Source: JBALVT01 sp965262875 (GTDB lineage: Bacteria; Pseudomonadota; Gammaproteobacteria; Pseudomonadales; Halieaceae). From it: a stretch of 64,000 bases of DNA. Position numbers and translations under genes: made by a program. The notes beneath the pieces were generated by a model. The model was given only the letters and a program-made list of their open reading frames with translations. It was not told where the DNA came from and made no database searches. Shown in pieces: positions 9,318 to 19,281 of this stretch. The stretch is taken from the NCBI GenBank assembly GCA_965262875.1, contig OZ253569.1:5084001-5148000 (forward strand), in the 5' to 3' direction. How positions within the stretch are numbered: position 1 is the stretch's first letter; the number at the start of each line of letters is the position of its first letter.

Positions 9318-9665
9318 TCAGTAGCGTCCTTGCTGATTTAGCGTTGTGGTTGTGGATTCGCTTCCTGCGAAAAGAGGCAATGCCTCCGGTGGCGCTCTGG
9401 TTAGTGGTGCCAGGTGCGGCAGGGTGGGGATACCCTGTTCCTTATCGCGCAGATGAGCCAGAATTCTATCGATAACGTCCTGATCCTCAATACAAGCAAT
9501 GACCTTGATCGACCCGCCGCAGCGACCGCAGACCTCAATATCGATTTTGAAGATGCGCTTGAGTCGTTGTGCCCAGGTCATTGCCGCATGACGCTCAGCA
9601 GGTGAAGCTACGTCCTTGCTGGAGAGACGCTTCGCACCCTTGCCACGCCTGCCCGGTGTGACCCA
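9318..9665 (-). pseudogene. IS91-family transposase, C-terminal fragment
   Basis: The segment with SPAERHAAMTWAQRLKRIF and the zinc-binding C-X2-C motif ICGR-like (EVCGRCGG) followed by KVIACIED is the conserved tail of IS91/ISCR rolling-circle transposases. The catalytic tyrosine half is missing. The frame continues upstream of the first ATG to about 9665 and joins a different coding fragment there. Confidence 0.75.
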
Positions 9666-9934
9666 CCCCCGCCAGCAAAAGGTATTTGGGGAAAGGGATA
9701 GAATTCACTCCAATCCGGACCAAAACCTTGCTCGAGACTGCGCCCATAGACTTCCTCGTAAATACCGTCCATTCGCTCAAGAACAAGATCTGGCGGGAGC
9801 TCTCCCGCAAGGACTACCACCTCCATCAGACCCTCGGCCCTCAATAGATCGGAAGGTGGCAAATCGCCGCCATCGAATAAAGCACTGAACATGTTTCGCC
9901 AGCGCGATTCAAGTTCTATCAGTGCTCGGTTCAT
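9608..9934 (-). pseudogene. Unrecognised protein, probably truncated by the IS91 remnant
   Basis: From the ATG at 9934 the product reads MNRALIELESRWRNMF and is acidic and helical up to DWSEFYPFPQIP, with no cysteines or membrane segment. After that it enters IS91-derived DNA in another frame, so its native C-terminus is lost. No function was recognised. Confidence 0.45.
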
Positions 9935-10013
9935 TCTGAAATCGGTTAAGTGCCACGTTAACAGTCTGATCCTGCCCACCAACAGTGGACACCATAATTG
10001 ATAGAATCAGGCG

Positions 10014-10154
10014 ATGAATACATACAAACGTCATCGATTCACGCCAGACATCATCTCCTACGTGGTCTGGCTGCACTACAGATTCAATCTAAGCCATCGC
10101 TTTCGCAGTCAGGGAGGGGTTTTACTTGAATGGCGTCAGTTTGATCAGACATGA
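10014..10154 (+). pseudogene. IS6-family transposase, N-terminal fragment
   Basis: The first 28 residues, with RHRFTPDIISYVVWLHYRFN, match the start of IS6/IS26-type transposases. The sequence diverges after NLSHR, just where the D-I-E-D segment of the family would begin. Only about 85 bases are IS-derived. The rest of the short frame is unrelated. Confidence 0.7.
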
Positions 10155-10194
10155 TTTATAAATTTACGTCGCGTTTATGGGGCCGAAATGGATG

Positions 10195-11340
10195 TTATCC
10201 CTCAAGGCCTAACTTGTCTGCTTTTCTGCCCGTATAACAGAACAGCGTAATTCCAACAGCACCTGATGTGAAGACCCATAGTGCCAGTGGATTGTAGCCG
10301 AAATTGGTTACAATTAGAGTGGCAATTATAGGGCCCGGGGTAGAGGAGAAGTTCCAAAATGCATCACCGGCAACAGCCCACCTGCCTTCTTTATCAAGAG
10401 CAGCCAAAGTGCCGGAAATATATGGCAGGGAAAAAGCATACGATAAATTCCATAAAAACAGCATGTAAATGTAATAGTCCGGATTCTCCACAATCGTAAA
10501 CATCGCTGCGCTGGTAATGTTTAGACCTAACCCGCATATCAAGGGCCAAAACTTACCGTAGCGTGTTCCCATCCATGCTGCTACGCTGCCGCCGAGCAAT
10601 TCCATGGAAAATGAAAGTAAATAGGCCATGCCTCTTTCATTACCATACATTCCCGATTTTTCACCTAGTTTGTCCATGTACGTGAACACAGCATTTTGCC
10701 CAAGCTCATAAATGAATAAGCCAGACATGGCCAAAATTGCGAGTAAGCGATATGGCGCATCTTGTATAAGTTCAAAGAAATTTCTACCAACCGATTCTGT
10801 TCTAACCGGAGGGTTTAGAAAAAAAGTAGACAGGAATCGTCATAGCACAAAAAATTGCCGTGCCGAGAAAAACGCCACTCACCCCAAAAGTGCTCAAGTC
10901 CAATTGGAACGAATTTTCTGCCCACTGAAAAAATGAACAGATAGGTCATCCCCGCAATTGCAAACGTCCTTACTGGGTCTTTTGATCCAGCGGCAGACGC
11001 TGTTGCCGCAGCAGAAGCAATTCCTCCACCAACAGAGACAACGCATCTGTAGAACGTCAACATGGTAAGGCTGTCAGTCAATGCTGAGGCAATGCTGCCA
11101 ACAACGACAATGACTGTACCCAGTATCGCCATTTTTGTTCTGGAATACTTTGTAACCGGAATGGCAGTTAGAAGTATAGCGATGAAATATAAAAAGTTTT
11201 CCGCCCCATACAATATCCCTATGTCAGTTTCTGAAACCTGGAGCTTTTCCATCAAGGGGGATAATAATTGGGGCTGGAGGTATAAACCCCATAGCCCTCA
11301 TTGTAGGCAGCAGCTACGGCAAGGGTACCTGGAATAATAG
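10195..11340 (-). pseudogene. MFS transporter, multiply frameshifted
   Basis: Two frames encode consecutive parts of one major facilitator superfamily transporter. The first (from about 11255) runs through four or five membrane helices with ILYGAENFLYFIAILLTAIP and an R-T-K loop. The second (10734-10195) covers the C-terminal six helices, beginning LAMSGLFIYELGQNAVF. Coding sense upstream of 11255 (GTLAVAAAYNEGYG) is in yet another frame. At least two frameshifts near 11255 and 10830 break the gene. It is related in type to the intact MFS gene at 23343 but is not a copy of it. Confidence 0.8.
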
Positions 11341-11405
11341 ATTTGATACTTGTTGATTGCTTATTCACTATGCAAACACGGAGACTATGGCGTTACTTCA
11401 GTCGT

Positions 11406-12515
11406 TTATAAATCGGCGAGTTTCACAACCTCAGCCTGCGGGGTGACAACCTCACCTTCAACCAAAAAGAAACGCCAGAACACCATTCCAAATAGATTGT
11501 TTTCAGTATCGATCCAGTTGGGTAACCCCGGGTCTTCATTCGCCAGAATCATTTTAAAGCTTCCATCGGCTTCGAGCTGCGTTTGCGCTCTATTGAGCGA
11601 GGCAGTGCGATTCGAGTAGTCGAAGGTTTGCTGAAACCGGTTCCACAAACAAACGTTGGCAAACCTGCACTCGGGCCAACGCCCAGTAATAACCAGCGCT
11701 TCATTGCTATTAATAAAAAACGGAGCCATAGAATAGTGAGCGTCTGCTGCTGACAGGCCGAAATCGCCCGGCAGCTGAGGCGGTGGAAACTGGTTGGGTG
11801 TCAGCGCGACAAAAGGAGGGGGCTCGGTGTTCGCCAGAGGCGGCATTTCCAGGGTGCGGCTGCGAACGAAATTACTGACTCTGCGAATACCAGCTGTGAC
11901 GCTTTCGTCATTGGGCGGAAGAGGGAGCTGCGTTTCACTAAGGCATTCGATCGTCATGCGTGGTTCTAACATAGGGTCCTTCGCCGCACAGTGCTCCAAC
12001 TCCCAATAGTGTCGAGTTGTGACTCTCGATGCGCCATCGCTCATGGCCAGCCAGTTGGAATCTCTGGGCTCCCCACCCAGATAAATCGTAAAGCCGCCAT
12101 CGTCGTCGGTTTCTATAAGAGTGTCATTTAAAACGCCGGCGGTTTTATTGGCCATCCCTTCATCTTCAGCACCTTCTTCGATGGTCATGGAAAAGTAGGC
12201 GGCGCTATTGTAGTTGCCGCGTATGACATAACTGTATCTTGGGTCTACGGGCGCATCGAAATAAATTGCATCGCCGTTGTCGCCGGTCAGCTTTCGGCTT
12301 GGCGTGACAATTCTTCTGAAATTGGGCGTGCGTGCATCTTGCTCGAAATTACCTACCAATCCGGCTTCTAGAATATGCATTAGGGCGCGGTGGGAACCGG
12401 CGATATCTTCGGCCGACCCCAGGTTCCACTCCTCGCTGGACCAACGCTCGTCAACTTCAGTGAGAAGGCCGATAAATTCCTTTAGTGCAGTGCGGCTATT
12501 CGATAGTATTGCCAT
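11406..12515 (-). CDS. DUF1214-family protein
   Basis: The 369-residue protein resembles DUF1214 (and DUF1254-like) proteins. It has a central beta-rich region with a YSYVIRGNYNSAAYFSMTIE segment and a C-terminal part ending GMVFWRFFLVEGEV. There is no signal peptide. The biochemical function is unknown. In marine gammaproteobacteria such genes commonly sit beside sulfotransferase, SDR and P450 genes, as here, which suggests a role in hydrophobic substrate or steroid-like metabolism (inference). It follows the sulfotransferase after 21 bases and is probably co-transcribed with it. Confidence 0.7.
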   Translation of the reverse strand: MAILSNSRTALKEFIGLLTEVDERWSSEEWNLGSAEDIAGSHRALMHILEAGLVGNFEQDARTPNFRRIVTPSRKLTGDNGDAIYFDAPVDPRYSYVIRGNYNSAAYFSMTIEEGAEDEGMANKTAGVLNDTLIETDDDGGFTIYLGGEPRDSNWLAMSDGASRVTTRHYWELEHCAAKDPMLEPRMTIECLSETQLPLPPNDESVTAGIRRVSNFVRSRTLEMPPLANTEPPPFVALTPNQFPPPQLPGDFGLSAADAHYSMAPFFINSNEALVITGRWPECRFANVCLWNRFQQTFDYSNRTASLNRAQTQLEADGSFKMILANEDPGLPNWIDTENNLFGMVFWRFFLVEGEVVTPQAEVVKLADL

Positions 12516-12536
12516 GCTGGTTCTCTCTATCTCTAT

Positions 12537-13826
12537 TTATTGTGAGTTCAAGTGAGGGTTCTTGGATTCGTAAGGGATATTGTGCTGTTGTCGGTAAAAC
12601 ATTAAACGCTCGTCAACCTGTGCCGCAGTTAAGCCAAAGTCTTCAAGCCGGTATTTGTGTAAACCATGCTTGTGTTGCTTGTTGCTGTCTACCCACTGCT
12701 GCATACTTGATTTGGCTTTGTCGTTAAAATCTCGCTCTAAAAAGCCATAAATGCCACCAATGGCTTTTTGCCAATCTTCCCCGATATCAGCATACAGTAC
12801 GTCATACTGATTTTCCTTTGGCACCATATTCTGTCGGACTTGCTGGGTTTTTTTCAACATACGCTCAGTTTTCTTCAGCCAATCGCTGCCAACCTCTAGA
12901 GGAGATACGTGATCGGTATCTCTGACAATGGCATTCCATGTCATGGAGCAGGCGGAACCTACAGCCTTCACAGGGTCCCGATGGGAGCACACTAGCTTCG
13001 CATCGGGGAATACTTTGATAAGAGAATCCAGGTCTTGCATATGCTGTGGCGTTTTAAGTACCCAGGTTTTGTCGAGGGGATCCTTACGGTACCAGCTAAC
13101 GACCTTTAACAGTGTAACCATGTACTCGTAGGCATCGCGCTGGTCGTGGGTCATAAGCCATTCCGCAAAGGCGGGGATCTTGGCTTGAATCTCGAATAGC
13201 TGGCTGGAAAAACCGTGTTGTATTAATCCGACTTCCTCTTCAACCTCATGGGCACCCAGGGGATGCACAGAGGCTATCTGTGGGCTCATGTACAACACGG
13301 CCTTGAGGCCTTCTTCGATGCTGGTGATTCTGGGGTCGGGAGTTGTTGTGTAGCTGGCGGGTAGGGGAACAGGATTGACACTCTCCCACGCTTTTAGATG
13401 TAGGAAACGTTCGTCTGCTGCCAGGAGCCGGTGTAGCCGGGTAGTGCCAGAGCGGGCGAGGCCTACGACAACTATGGGTGCCTTAATCTCACGCTCCAAT
13501 ATTTCCGGGTGACGTTTGATCAAATCGTGAACGTAGAGCCGGTTCTTAAGGAGTCGCACAATGGACATTCTGTTCATGAAGCGGCCCAGCGGATTGAGGT
13601 CGGCTTCATTTTCAAGTGACTCTAAAAGCAGTTTCATTGGCACTAAAAATCGCTCATCGCCAAATTCGGACAGGCCGGTTTGTTTGCGGGCCTGGGCCAG
13701 TAGGCTAGCTTCATCCAAACGGCTTTGCGCTAGATTCAGGCCGTTCAATGCCCTGATCACGCCATTCAGAATTCTGATGGGGAGGCGATGATAAGATACT
13801 GCGGACGGCAGGTTGGTCGTGGGCAT
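12537..13826 (-). CDS. Sulfotransferase-family protein (Sulfotransfer_3 type)
   Basis: The protein has 429 residues from the ATG at 13826. A 5'-PSB loop is visible at about residue 115 (VVVGLARSGTTRLHRLLA) and a 3'-PB-like segment CSHRDPVKAVGSACSMTW near residue 265, so binding of PAPS or a related nucleotide is plausible. Many such bacterial proteins are annotated only as sulfotransferases without known acceptor. It precedes DUF1214 in one transcription unit. SDR lies divergently upstream, with about 195 bases between the start codons in which the promoters should lie. Confidence 0.85.
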   Translation of the reverse strand: MPTTNLPSAVSYHRLPIRILNGVIRALNGLNLAQSRLDEASLLAQARKQTGLSEFGDERFLVPMKLLLESLENEADLNPLGRFMNRMSIVRLLKNRLYVHDLIKRHPEILEREIKAPIVVVGLARSGTTRLHRLLAADERFLHLKAWESVNPVPLPASYTTTPDPRITSIEEGLKAVLYMSPQIASVHPLGAHEVEEEVGLIQHGFSSQLFEIQAKIPAFAEWLMTHDQRDAYEYMVTLLKVVSWYRKDPLDKTWVLKTPQHMQDLDSLIKVFPDAKLVCSHRDPVKAVGSACSMTWNAIVRDTDHVSPLEVGSDWLKKTERMLKKTQQVRQNMVPKENQYDVLYADIGEDWQKAIGGIYGFLERDFNDKAKSSMQQWVDSNKQHKHGLHKYRLEDFGLTAAQVDERLMFYRQQHNIPYESKNPHLNSQ

Positions 13827-14020
13827 AACAGGCCTGATCTTAAGGTTTAGAGTACAGTTATACTGCCACCTGAGTATTTCGGGGTATACACGCGCAAACA
13901 ACGAAAAATGCAAACTGGATGATTTGTTGAACGATCCGGGGGGCTTTGTTGCAGCCCAGATAGTATTGTCATGGTGTAGATTTCAACCAACCAAAGTTAA
14001 ACCAAGAGGCAGGAAAACAC

Positions 14021-14896
14021 ATGCAAGATTTCAAGGATAAGGTTGCAGCCGTCACCGGAGGAGCCAGCGGCATTGGCCGTTCACTGGTAAAAGAATTATT
14101 GGCAGCAGGCGCCAAGGTAGTGATCGGTGACGTAGAGCAATCTGCGTTGGACCGGGTGATCGAAGAGTTTTCGGCGGCAGGTGATATCTCCGGGGTAGTT
14201 ACCGATGTGTCCAGAGCTGAATCCGTTAATGCTTTCGCGGATGCGGTGTACGAAAAGCATGGCGTCTGCCATTTGTTGTTTAACAACGCCGGAGTGGCAG
14301 CCCCCTCCGCTAATGTATGGGAGACGACAGACAACGACTGGAAATGGGTTCACGGGGTTAATGTATTGGGCGTTGTGCACGGCATTCAGGCCTTTGTTCC
14401 ACGTATGATCGAGTCTGGCGCAGAAGGGCACGTGATTAATACTTCCTCCGGGGACGGTGGTGTTTCTCCACTGCCGTACCAGTCCGTTTACGCTTCGAGC
14501 AAGGCGGCGGTTTCCTGTCTCACCGAGTGTCTTGCAGCCCAGCTGCAAACTGAAGAAACCAATCTTGGGGCTTCTATCTTTTATCCCTCGGGCGGCTTAC
14601 TCGATACCGGGATCTGGACTACAGACAGAAACCGGCCCACCGATCTAGCGCGGGAAAAGCCCTACGACCCGGTACCCACTGTTCAGGATTTCCAGAAAGC
14701 GGCTGCGGCGGCCGGAATGGAGTTGCCCGTTCAAGACCTGGATGAACTCGGGCGCTACTGTCTGCAGGGGATTTTAGATAAAAAAGTTGTGATTATGATT
14801 GGCCTGGCGGATGCCGAAGCCACCTTGCACGATAGGGCGGCTCGCATTGGCCGCAGTGAGCTGCCGATTGATTTGGCGAGTGTTCCACAGCTGTAG
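14021..14896 (+). CDS. Short-chain dehydrogenase/reductase
   Basis: This is an NAD(P)-dependent classical SDR of 291 residues. It has the nucleotide-binding motif TGGASGIG at residues 13-20, NNAG near residue 89, a serine in NTSSGDGG and the catalytic YASSK (Tyr-X3-Lys) near residue 162. A ribosome-binding AGGA lies about 9 bases before the ATG. It has an extended C-terminus of about 60 residues that may form the substrate pocket. The substrate is unknown; neighbours suggest a lipophilic alcohol or steroid. A strong terminator ends the unit. Confidence 0.9.
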   Translation: MQDFKDKVAAVTGGASGIGRSLVKELLAAGAKVVIGDVEQSALDRVIEEFSAAGDISGVVTDVSRAESVNAFADAVYEKHGVCHLLFNNAGVAAPSANVWETTDNDWKWVHGVNVLGVVHGIQAFVPRMIESGAEGHVINTSSGDGGVSPLPYQSVYASSKAAVSCLTECLAAQLQTEETNLGASIFYPSGGLLDTGIWTTDRNRPTDLAREKPYDPVPTVQDFQKAAAAAGMELPVQDLDELGRYCLQGILDKKVVIMIGLADAEATLHDRAARIGRSELPIDLASVPQL

Positions 14897-14914
14897 ATTT
14901 TATGTTTTAAACTT

Positions 14915-14952
14915 AAAAAAGCCCGGGTTTTGAAACAAGCCCGGGCTTTTTT
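14915..14952. terminator. Bidirectional rho-independent terminator
   Basis: A 13-base perfect stem (AAAAAAGCCCGGG and its complement) with a 12-base loop is flanked by A and T tracts. It serves both the SDR gene on the plus strand and the P450 remnant on the minus strand. Confidence 0.93.
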
Positions 14953-14958
14953 ATGCGC

Positions 14959-15842
14959 TTACGCGATCCGCGGGTGAAGTTTTACCGGCAGTGACGTATA
15001 GCCGCGAACGAACACTGATTCATTGCGTGTCTCTTTTCCGACTACTTCGACACGATCAAAGCGCTTAAGTAACTCCTCCCAAAGTATCTGCACTTGCAGC
15101 TCGGCTAGCCGATTGCCCATGCAGCGGTGAATACCAAAGCCGAAGGACAAATGCTTGCGTACATTTTCGCGCTCGATGTCGTAGTCATCGGGCCGTTCGA
15201 AAACGGTCTCGTCTCGGTTGCCCGACACATACCACATTACAACTTTGTCGCCGGCCTTGATGGTCTTGCCACCAAGTTCGGTATCGACTAATGCTTGCCT
15301 TCTCATATGCGCTAGGGGCGTTTGCCAGCGGATGGTTTCAGATATCATATTGGGAAGAAGGTCCGGATTGGCCTTTAGCTTGGCGAACTGTTCCGGGAAT
15401 TGATGCAATGCCAAGACGCTGCCACTCATAGTGCTGCGAGTCGTGTCGTTGCCTCCCACGATGAGTAGCAAAAGGTTGCCCAGGTATTCAGGTGGGCTCA
15501 TATCTTTGGTAGCCTCGCCGTGGATCATCATGGAAATGAAGTCACCCTTGGGCGGTTCATTGACCCGTTCATTCCACAGCTTCGTGAAGTAGGTGAGGCA
15601 CCCACCACCGGATTGACCACTTTGCGTTGCAGGTCGTGCTTGGGGCGGTCCATGGCGATGAACATGGGTAGTCTGAAGTCTTCTGGTTGATCGCGGATAT
15701 TAATACTGGGCTGGGATGAAAATATCTCGTGGGAGGTATCTACCTTCATGATGTCTTCGTAGCGAGTTATGGACCAGTAGGGGCCAAAGTCGCTTTCGGC
15801 GCAGTAGTGAACTGGATCCTCCTTGTCCATCAAAGACGGCAA
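14959..15842 (-). pseudogene. CYP153-like cytochrome P450 with internal deletion
   Basis: The C-terminal part carries the I-helix oxygen-binding motif GGNDTTR, the ExxR helix (ETIR) and the heme ligand loop FGFGIHRCMGNR, and so resembles alkane-hydroxylating CYP153. The N-terminal part has HYCAESDFGPYWSITRYEDI and MFIAMDRPKHD. Between them the sequence jumps from VNPVVG to YFTKLWNERVNEPP with a frame change, losing roughly 80 residues. The extreme N-terminus is also missing, because it is joined to an acyltransferase fragment. The gene cannot encode a working enzyme. Confidence 0.82.
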
Positions 15843-16101
15843 TCATGTCTGATACGACGTTGCTGTTGGTGTGGCGCACAATGGGGATACCACCCAAAGC
15901 GCGCATAATCGGGCCCATTGGAGGATTGAACAGCCAGCGCATCTTCACGTCAAATACTGTGGCGAAAGCCAGCATGTACAGGAAGTCCCAGTTCGAGGTG
16001 TGCGGTGCTGCGATAAATACGAAGCGGGTGTGTTTTGGCCGCTCTCCTTCAACCGTCCATCCATTGAGACGTAAAAACCAGTGGGCAATCCATTTCTTCA
16101 T
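15843..16101 (-). pseudogene. PlsC-type acyltransferase, N-terminal fragment
   Basis: The fragment begins MKKWIAHWFLRLNGW and contains the catalytic H-X4-D motif (HTSNWD, in FIAAPHTSNWDF) of glycerolipid acyltransferases, then GGIPIVRHT. Homology ends at about VVSDMIA where the P450 N-terminal region begins, so motifs III and IV are lost. The junction indicates a deletion that fused two genes which may once have been neighbours. Confidence 0.75.
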
Positions 16102-16192
16102 AGGGAGGGTGGTGGGGTCTTCCGAATAGTAAATTTGTTGTTTTGGTAGATTAGCATGACCTTCGCTCGGAATGGCACCGGCATTTTACCGG

Positions 16193-17812
16193 CTAAAGGA
16201 AGGGCCCATCTACACACAAGCGTTTTCCATCTGGCGTGGCACAGGCACCACAGATACCCACTCCGCATTTGGTAAGATAGTCGATGGCGCTGAGTATTTG
16301 GTCTTCTCGGCAAAACTCCCGTTCCACTGCAATGGCCGCATGCACCATGGGCTCAGGGCCGCAGTTGTAGAACACCAGTTTGCCTCGCTCCTCCTCAGAC
16401 ATATTTTCAAGTCGCTGGCGCAGCATGTCGGTAACAAAGCCCTGATAACCTTCACTGCCATCGTCGGTTGCCACGTGCACATCAGCTATTTTTCGGCATT
16501 CATCCAGAAAGTACAAACGCTCGGCGGTTCTTGCGCCGGCAAAGACTTCGGCGTTGCCAAAATCCCTGGCAATTTGATACACCGCGGCCAGACCAGTACC
16601 ACCGGCCACCGCCATAATCTTTGCGTCTTCGCCGGGGGAAACCGGGATACCGTGTGGCCCGCGAACATACGCCTCGGTGCCTGCTGGTAAGTCCATCAGG
16701 CCACGGGTGAAGATACCAACGTCGATCACCACCAGGGAGAATGGATCATCCGTGAGGGCGGAGAAGGGCTTTTCACCCAAACCTGGAATCCATAAGAAAA
16801 TAAACTCGCCCGCCTGAATGTTCAGCTTGCGGTCAAAGGTGAGAATGGTGATGTCTTCGCAAACCCGTTTGTTTTCAACCAGAGTGACCGGCCGGAAGGA
16901 CATGTCGATGTCGTAGCGGATATGGGACTCGGCTTTGTTGGAGCCAAAATCCAGGTCGGCTGAGAGAGTATCAAAGTAGGCGGCGATCTCATCCGTGGTA
17001 AGGCTGGTGAGTGAAGAGCCCACGCCAATAATAGAAGCCCCCGCATCCACAAAGGCCCGCACATCATCGGCACTGCTGACGCCACCGCAGCCGATAATGG
17101 GGCAGTCGGTAACGGCGGCAATCTCTCTTACGCATTTTAGCGCGATGGGGAGCACCCCTTTGCCCGATAGACCGCCAGAGCCATTGCTCAAAACGGGGTG
17201 GCCGTGGGACGAAGTGTAGCCCGGCCCTACGGTATTGATGGCACATAGGGCGTCTGCACCGCCAGCAACTGCAGCGGCGGCAATTTGGCCGATATCAGGT
17301 GTATTGGGCGTAAGTTTGGGAATGACGGGAATATCCACTACTGCCTTAACCGCTGCGGTAACTTCTCGAACTATCTCGGGATCTTGGCCCATGGCCATGC
17401 CGTAGCCTTTGGCGTGGGGGCAGGACAAGTTCAATTCCAGGCCGTCCGAAACCGGCGCCATAATTTTCGCGACCTCAACAAACTCTTCAACCGAGCTACC
17501 GAAGATAGAGGTGAGTAGAAAGCGGTCTTTGGGCACCTTCAACTGGGCCATAATCTTAGCCGACTCACTGGCGCCCGGATTGGTTAAGCCCACAGCGTTT
17601 ACAAAGCAGCCAGGTGCATACTGGCTAAATACGGGCTCGCGATTTCCAGCCCTGGGGTCGGGACCAATACTCTTGGTGGTCACCACGCCAACCTGTGGCA
17701 TGTTGTCAAAAATATACTGCATGATGGGAACGGCGGTGGTGACGATGCCGGAGGGGATGGTAAAGGGGCCGGACAGGGTTTTGCCAAAGAATTCTAGTTT
17801 GGAGATAGTCAA
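16193..17812 (-). CDS. Fused dihydroorotate dehydrogenase (PyrD, class 1B-like) and PyrK electron-transfer domain
   Basis: Residues 1-310 are a TIM-barrel dihydroorotate dehydrogenase (LSCPHAKGYGMAMGQDPE, NTVGPGY, GCGGVSSADDV). Residues 310-539 are a PyrK-like ferredoxin-reductase module: an FAD-binding segment, the nucleotide-binding AVAGGTGLAAVYQ and a C-terminal [2Fe-2S] cysteine cluster (KCGVGICGACATPDG...LC). In class 1B enzymes these are separate subunits that pass electrons from dihydroorotate to NAD; here both are one chain. The start appears to be TTG, as no ATG or GTG is in frame upstream. Most gammaproteobacteria use a membrane class 2 PyrD, so this may be a second enzyme, possibly for a related substrate. 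Confidence 0.85.
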   Translation of the reverse strand: MTISKLEFFGKTLSGPFTIPSGIVTTAVPIMQYIFDNMPQVGVVTTKSIGPDPRAGNREPVFSQYAPGCFVNAVGLTNPGASESAKIMAQLKVPKDRFLLTSIFGSSVEEFVEVAKIMAPVSDGLELNLSCPHAKGYGMAMGQDPEIVREVTAAVKAVVDIPVIPKLTPNTPDIGQIAAAAVAGGADALCAINTVGPGYTSSHGHPVLSNGSGGLSGKGVLPIALKCVREIAAVTDCPIIGCGGVSSADDVRAFVDAGASIIGVGSSLTSLTTDEIAAYFDTLSADLDFGSNKAESHIRYDIDMSFRPVTLVENKRVCEDITILTFDRKLNIQAGEFIFLWIPGLGEKPFSALTDDPFSLVVIDVGIFTRGLMDLPAGTEAYVRGPHGIPVSPGEDAKIMAVAGGTGLAAVYQIARDFGNAEVFAGARTAERLYFLDECRKIADVHVATDDGSEGYQGFVTDMLRQRLENMSEEERGKLVFYNCGPEPMVHAAIAVEREFCREDQILSAIDYLTKCGVGICGACATPDGKRLCVDGPFL

Positions 17813-17892
17813 ATTAGGGCGCTCGGAGGTCTCATTGTCAGGAAATTTAGCTGGCGCAAGTATACTGATTTGTGACCCTCTAGTCTAAGACA

Positions 17893-19149
17893 CTAGCCCT
17901 GGGAGTAGGCCAAAGCCACCTCTTCGGCAATGACCTGGACGCCGCGCTGAACGATATCAACATTTTGCGCATAGGACACCCTGATGCACTCGCGTTGATG
18001 GTTCCAGTGCTCATCCATACCGATAAAGAAGTTGTGTCCGGGAACAATTAATACACCGCGCTGTTTCAAGCGCTCATACAAGGTTTGGCTGCTAATAGGC
18101 AGGCCCTCGAACCACAGCCACAAAAAGATTGCGCCTTCGGGCTTGTGGATGTGAAAGGGCAGGTCGCCCAGCTTCTCCTGGAACCACGCAACGGTTTGCT
18201 CGGAGCGTTCACGATAAAAGGGTGTTATGTAATCTCGGGTGAGAGAGAGAATCTCACCGGTTCGAAACAATTCCTTGGCCAATGTCGGCCCTAAATTCCC
18301 GCAGGCCAGATTCACGATAGTGTTGACCTTGGTGTATGCCCGAATAATCTCCTCTCGGGCGACGATGATGCCGGTGCGCACACCAGGCAGGCCGAGTTTT
18401 GAAAGGCTCAGGGCAAGAATGGTGTTGCTGTTCCAGTGCGGACTGGCGTCATTAAATAAAATGTTAGGGAAGGGCAGGCCGTAGGCTCCGTCAATTATCA
18501 GCGGAATACCTCGCTCTTTGGCGATGGCGTCCAGGTGCTTAATTTCTTCGTCGGTGAGAACATTCCCGGTTGGGTTGGTGGGCCGGGAGACACACAGTGC
18601 TGCAGTGTTTTCATCTACCTTTAGATTCGAAAAATCCACATGGTATTTAAACAGGTGCTCATCTAACAACTCGATGGTGGGTCGGGTGGCGGTAAAGAAG
18701 TTCTCGTTTAAGCCAATGTCGCGGTAACCAATGTATTCTGGGGCAAGTGGCAGGTGTATTGAACGCGTCGTGGAATCTGGCATTTCTCCCGCTAGCATGT
18801 TGTACAGCACAAAGAAGGCAGATTGGCTGCCGTTAGATACGGCGATATTGTCGCCCGTTAAGGACCATCCAAATTGTTTGCGCAGGAACGCGGCGATTTG
18901 CTCCCTGAAGTCTTTGTCACCCTGAGGGGATTGGTAGATGCCAAATAGGCTGTGGCGTGCTGCCGGGTCTGCCATGACCTGTTCCAGTCGCTGTTGAAAT
19001 ACCGCTTCTACCTCGGGCAGTCGGGCTGGATTGCCACCACCCATAAAAATCATATCGGGGTTTTCGTTTAAGGCGGAGCCCAAATCGTCCATGAGTTCGA
19101 CAATTCCTGACTCCTGGGAGAATTTTGTGCCGAAATTGGAGAGTTTCAA
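17893..19149 (-). CDS. avtA: Valine-pyruvate aminotransferase family (AvtA)
   Basis: This PLP-dependent class I/II aminotransferase of 418 residues aligns along its length with AvtA, which interconverts valine and pyruvate with 2-oxoisovalerate and alanine. Motifs include GGGNPARLPE near the N-terminus, SRPTNPTGN, the PLP lysine in LSLSKLGLPGVR and the substrate-binding arginine region near the C-terminus (RVSYAQN). The start is probably TTG at the end of the frame. It lies 80 bases upstream of the pyrD-pyrK fusion on the same strand. Confidence 0.88.
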   Translation of the reverse strand: MKLSNFGTKFSQESGIVELMDDLGSALNENPDMIFMGGGNPARLPEVEAVFQQRLEQVMADPAARHSLFGIYQSPQGDKDFREQIAAFLRKQFGWSLTGDNIAVSNGSQSAFFVLYNMLAGEMPDSTTRSIHLPLAPEYIGYRDIGLNENFFTATRPTIELLDEHLFKYHVDFSNLKVDENTAALCVSRPTNPTGNVLTDEEIKHLDAIAKERGIPLIIDGAYGLPFPNILFNDASPHWNSNTILALSLSKLGLPGVRTGIIVAREEIIRAYTKVNTIVNLACGNLGPTLAKELFRTGEILSLTRDYITPFYRERSEQTVAWFQEKLGDLPFHIHKPEGAIFLWLWFEGLPISSQTLYERLKQRGVLIVPGHNFFIGMDEHWNHQRECIRVSYAQNVDIVQRGVQVIAEEVALAYSQG

Positions 19150-19281
19150 GTAGGGCCTCGTTTTCAGTTTAGTACACGGCTTACCTGTTTGTTTCCGATA
19201 ACGCTAACATATGGGTGTCACAAAGGTATAGGCTCTGTGAGCTATAGTCATATCCTCGCAAAAAAATCATAGGACATAAAC

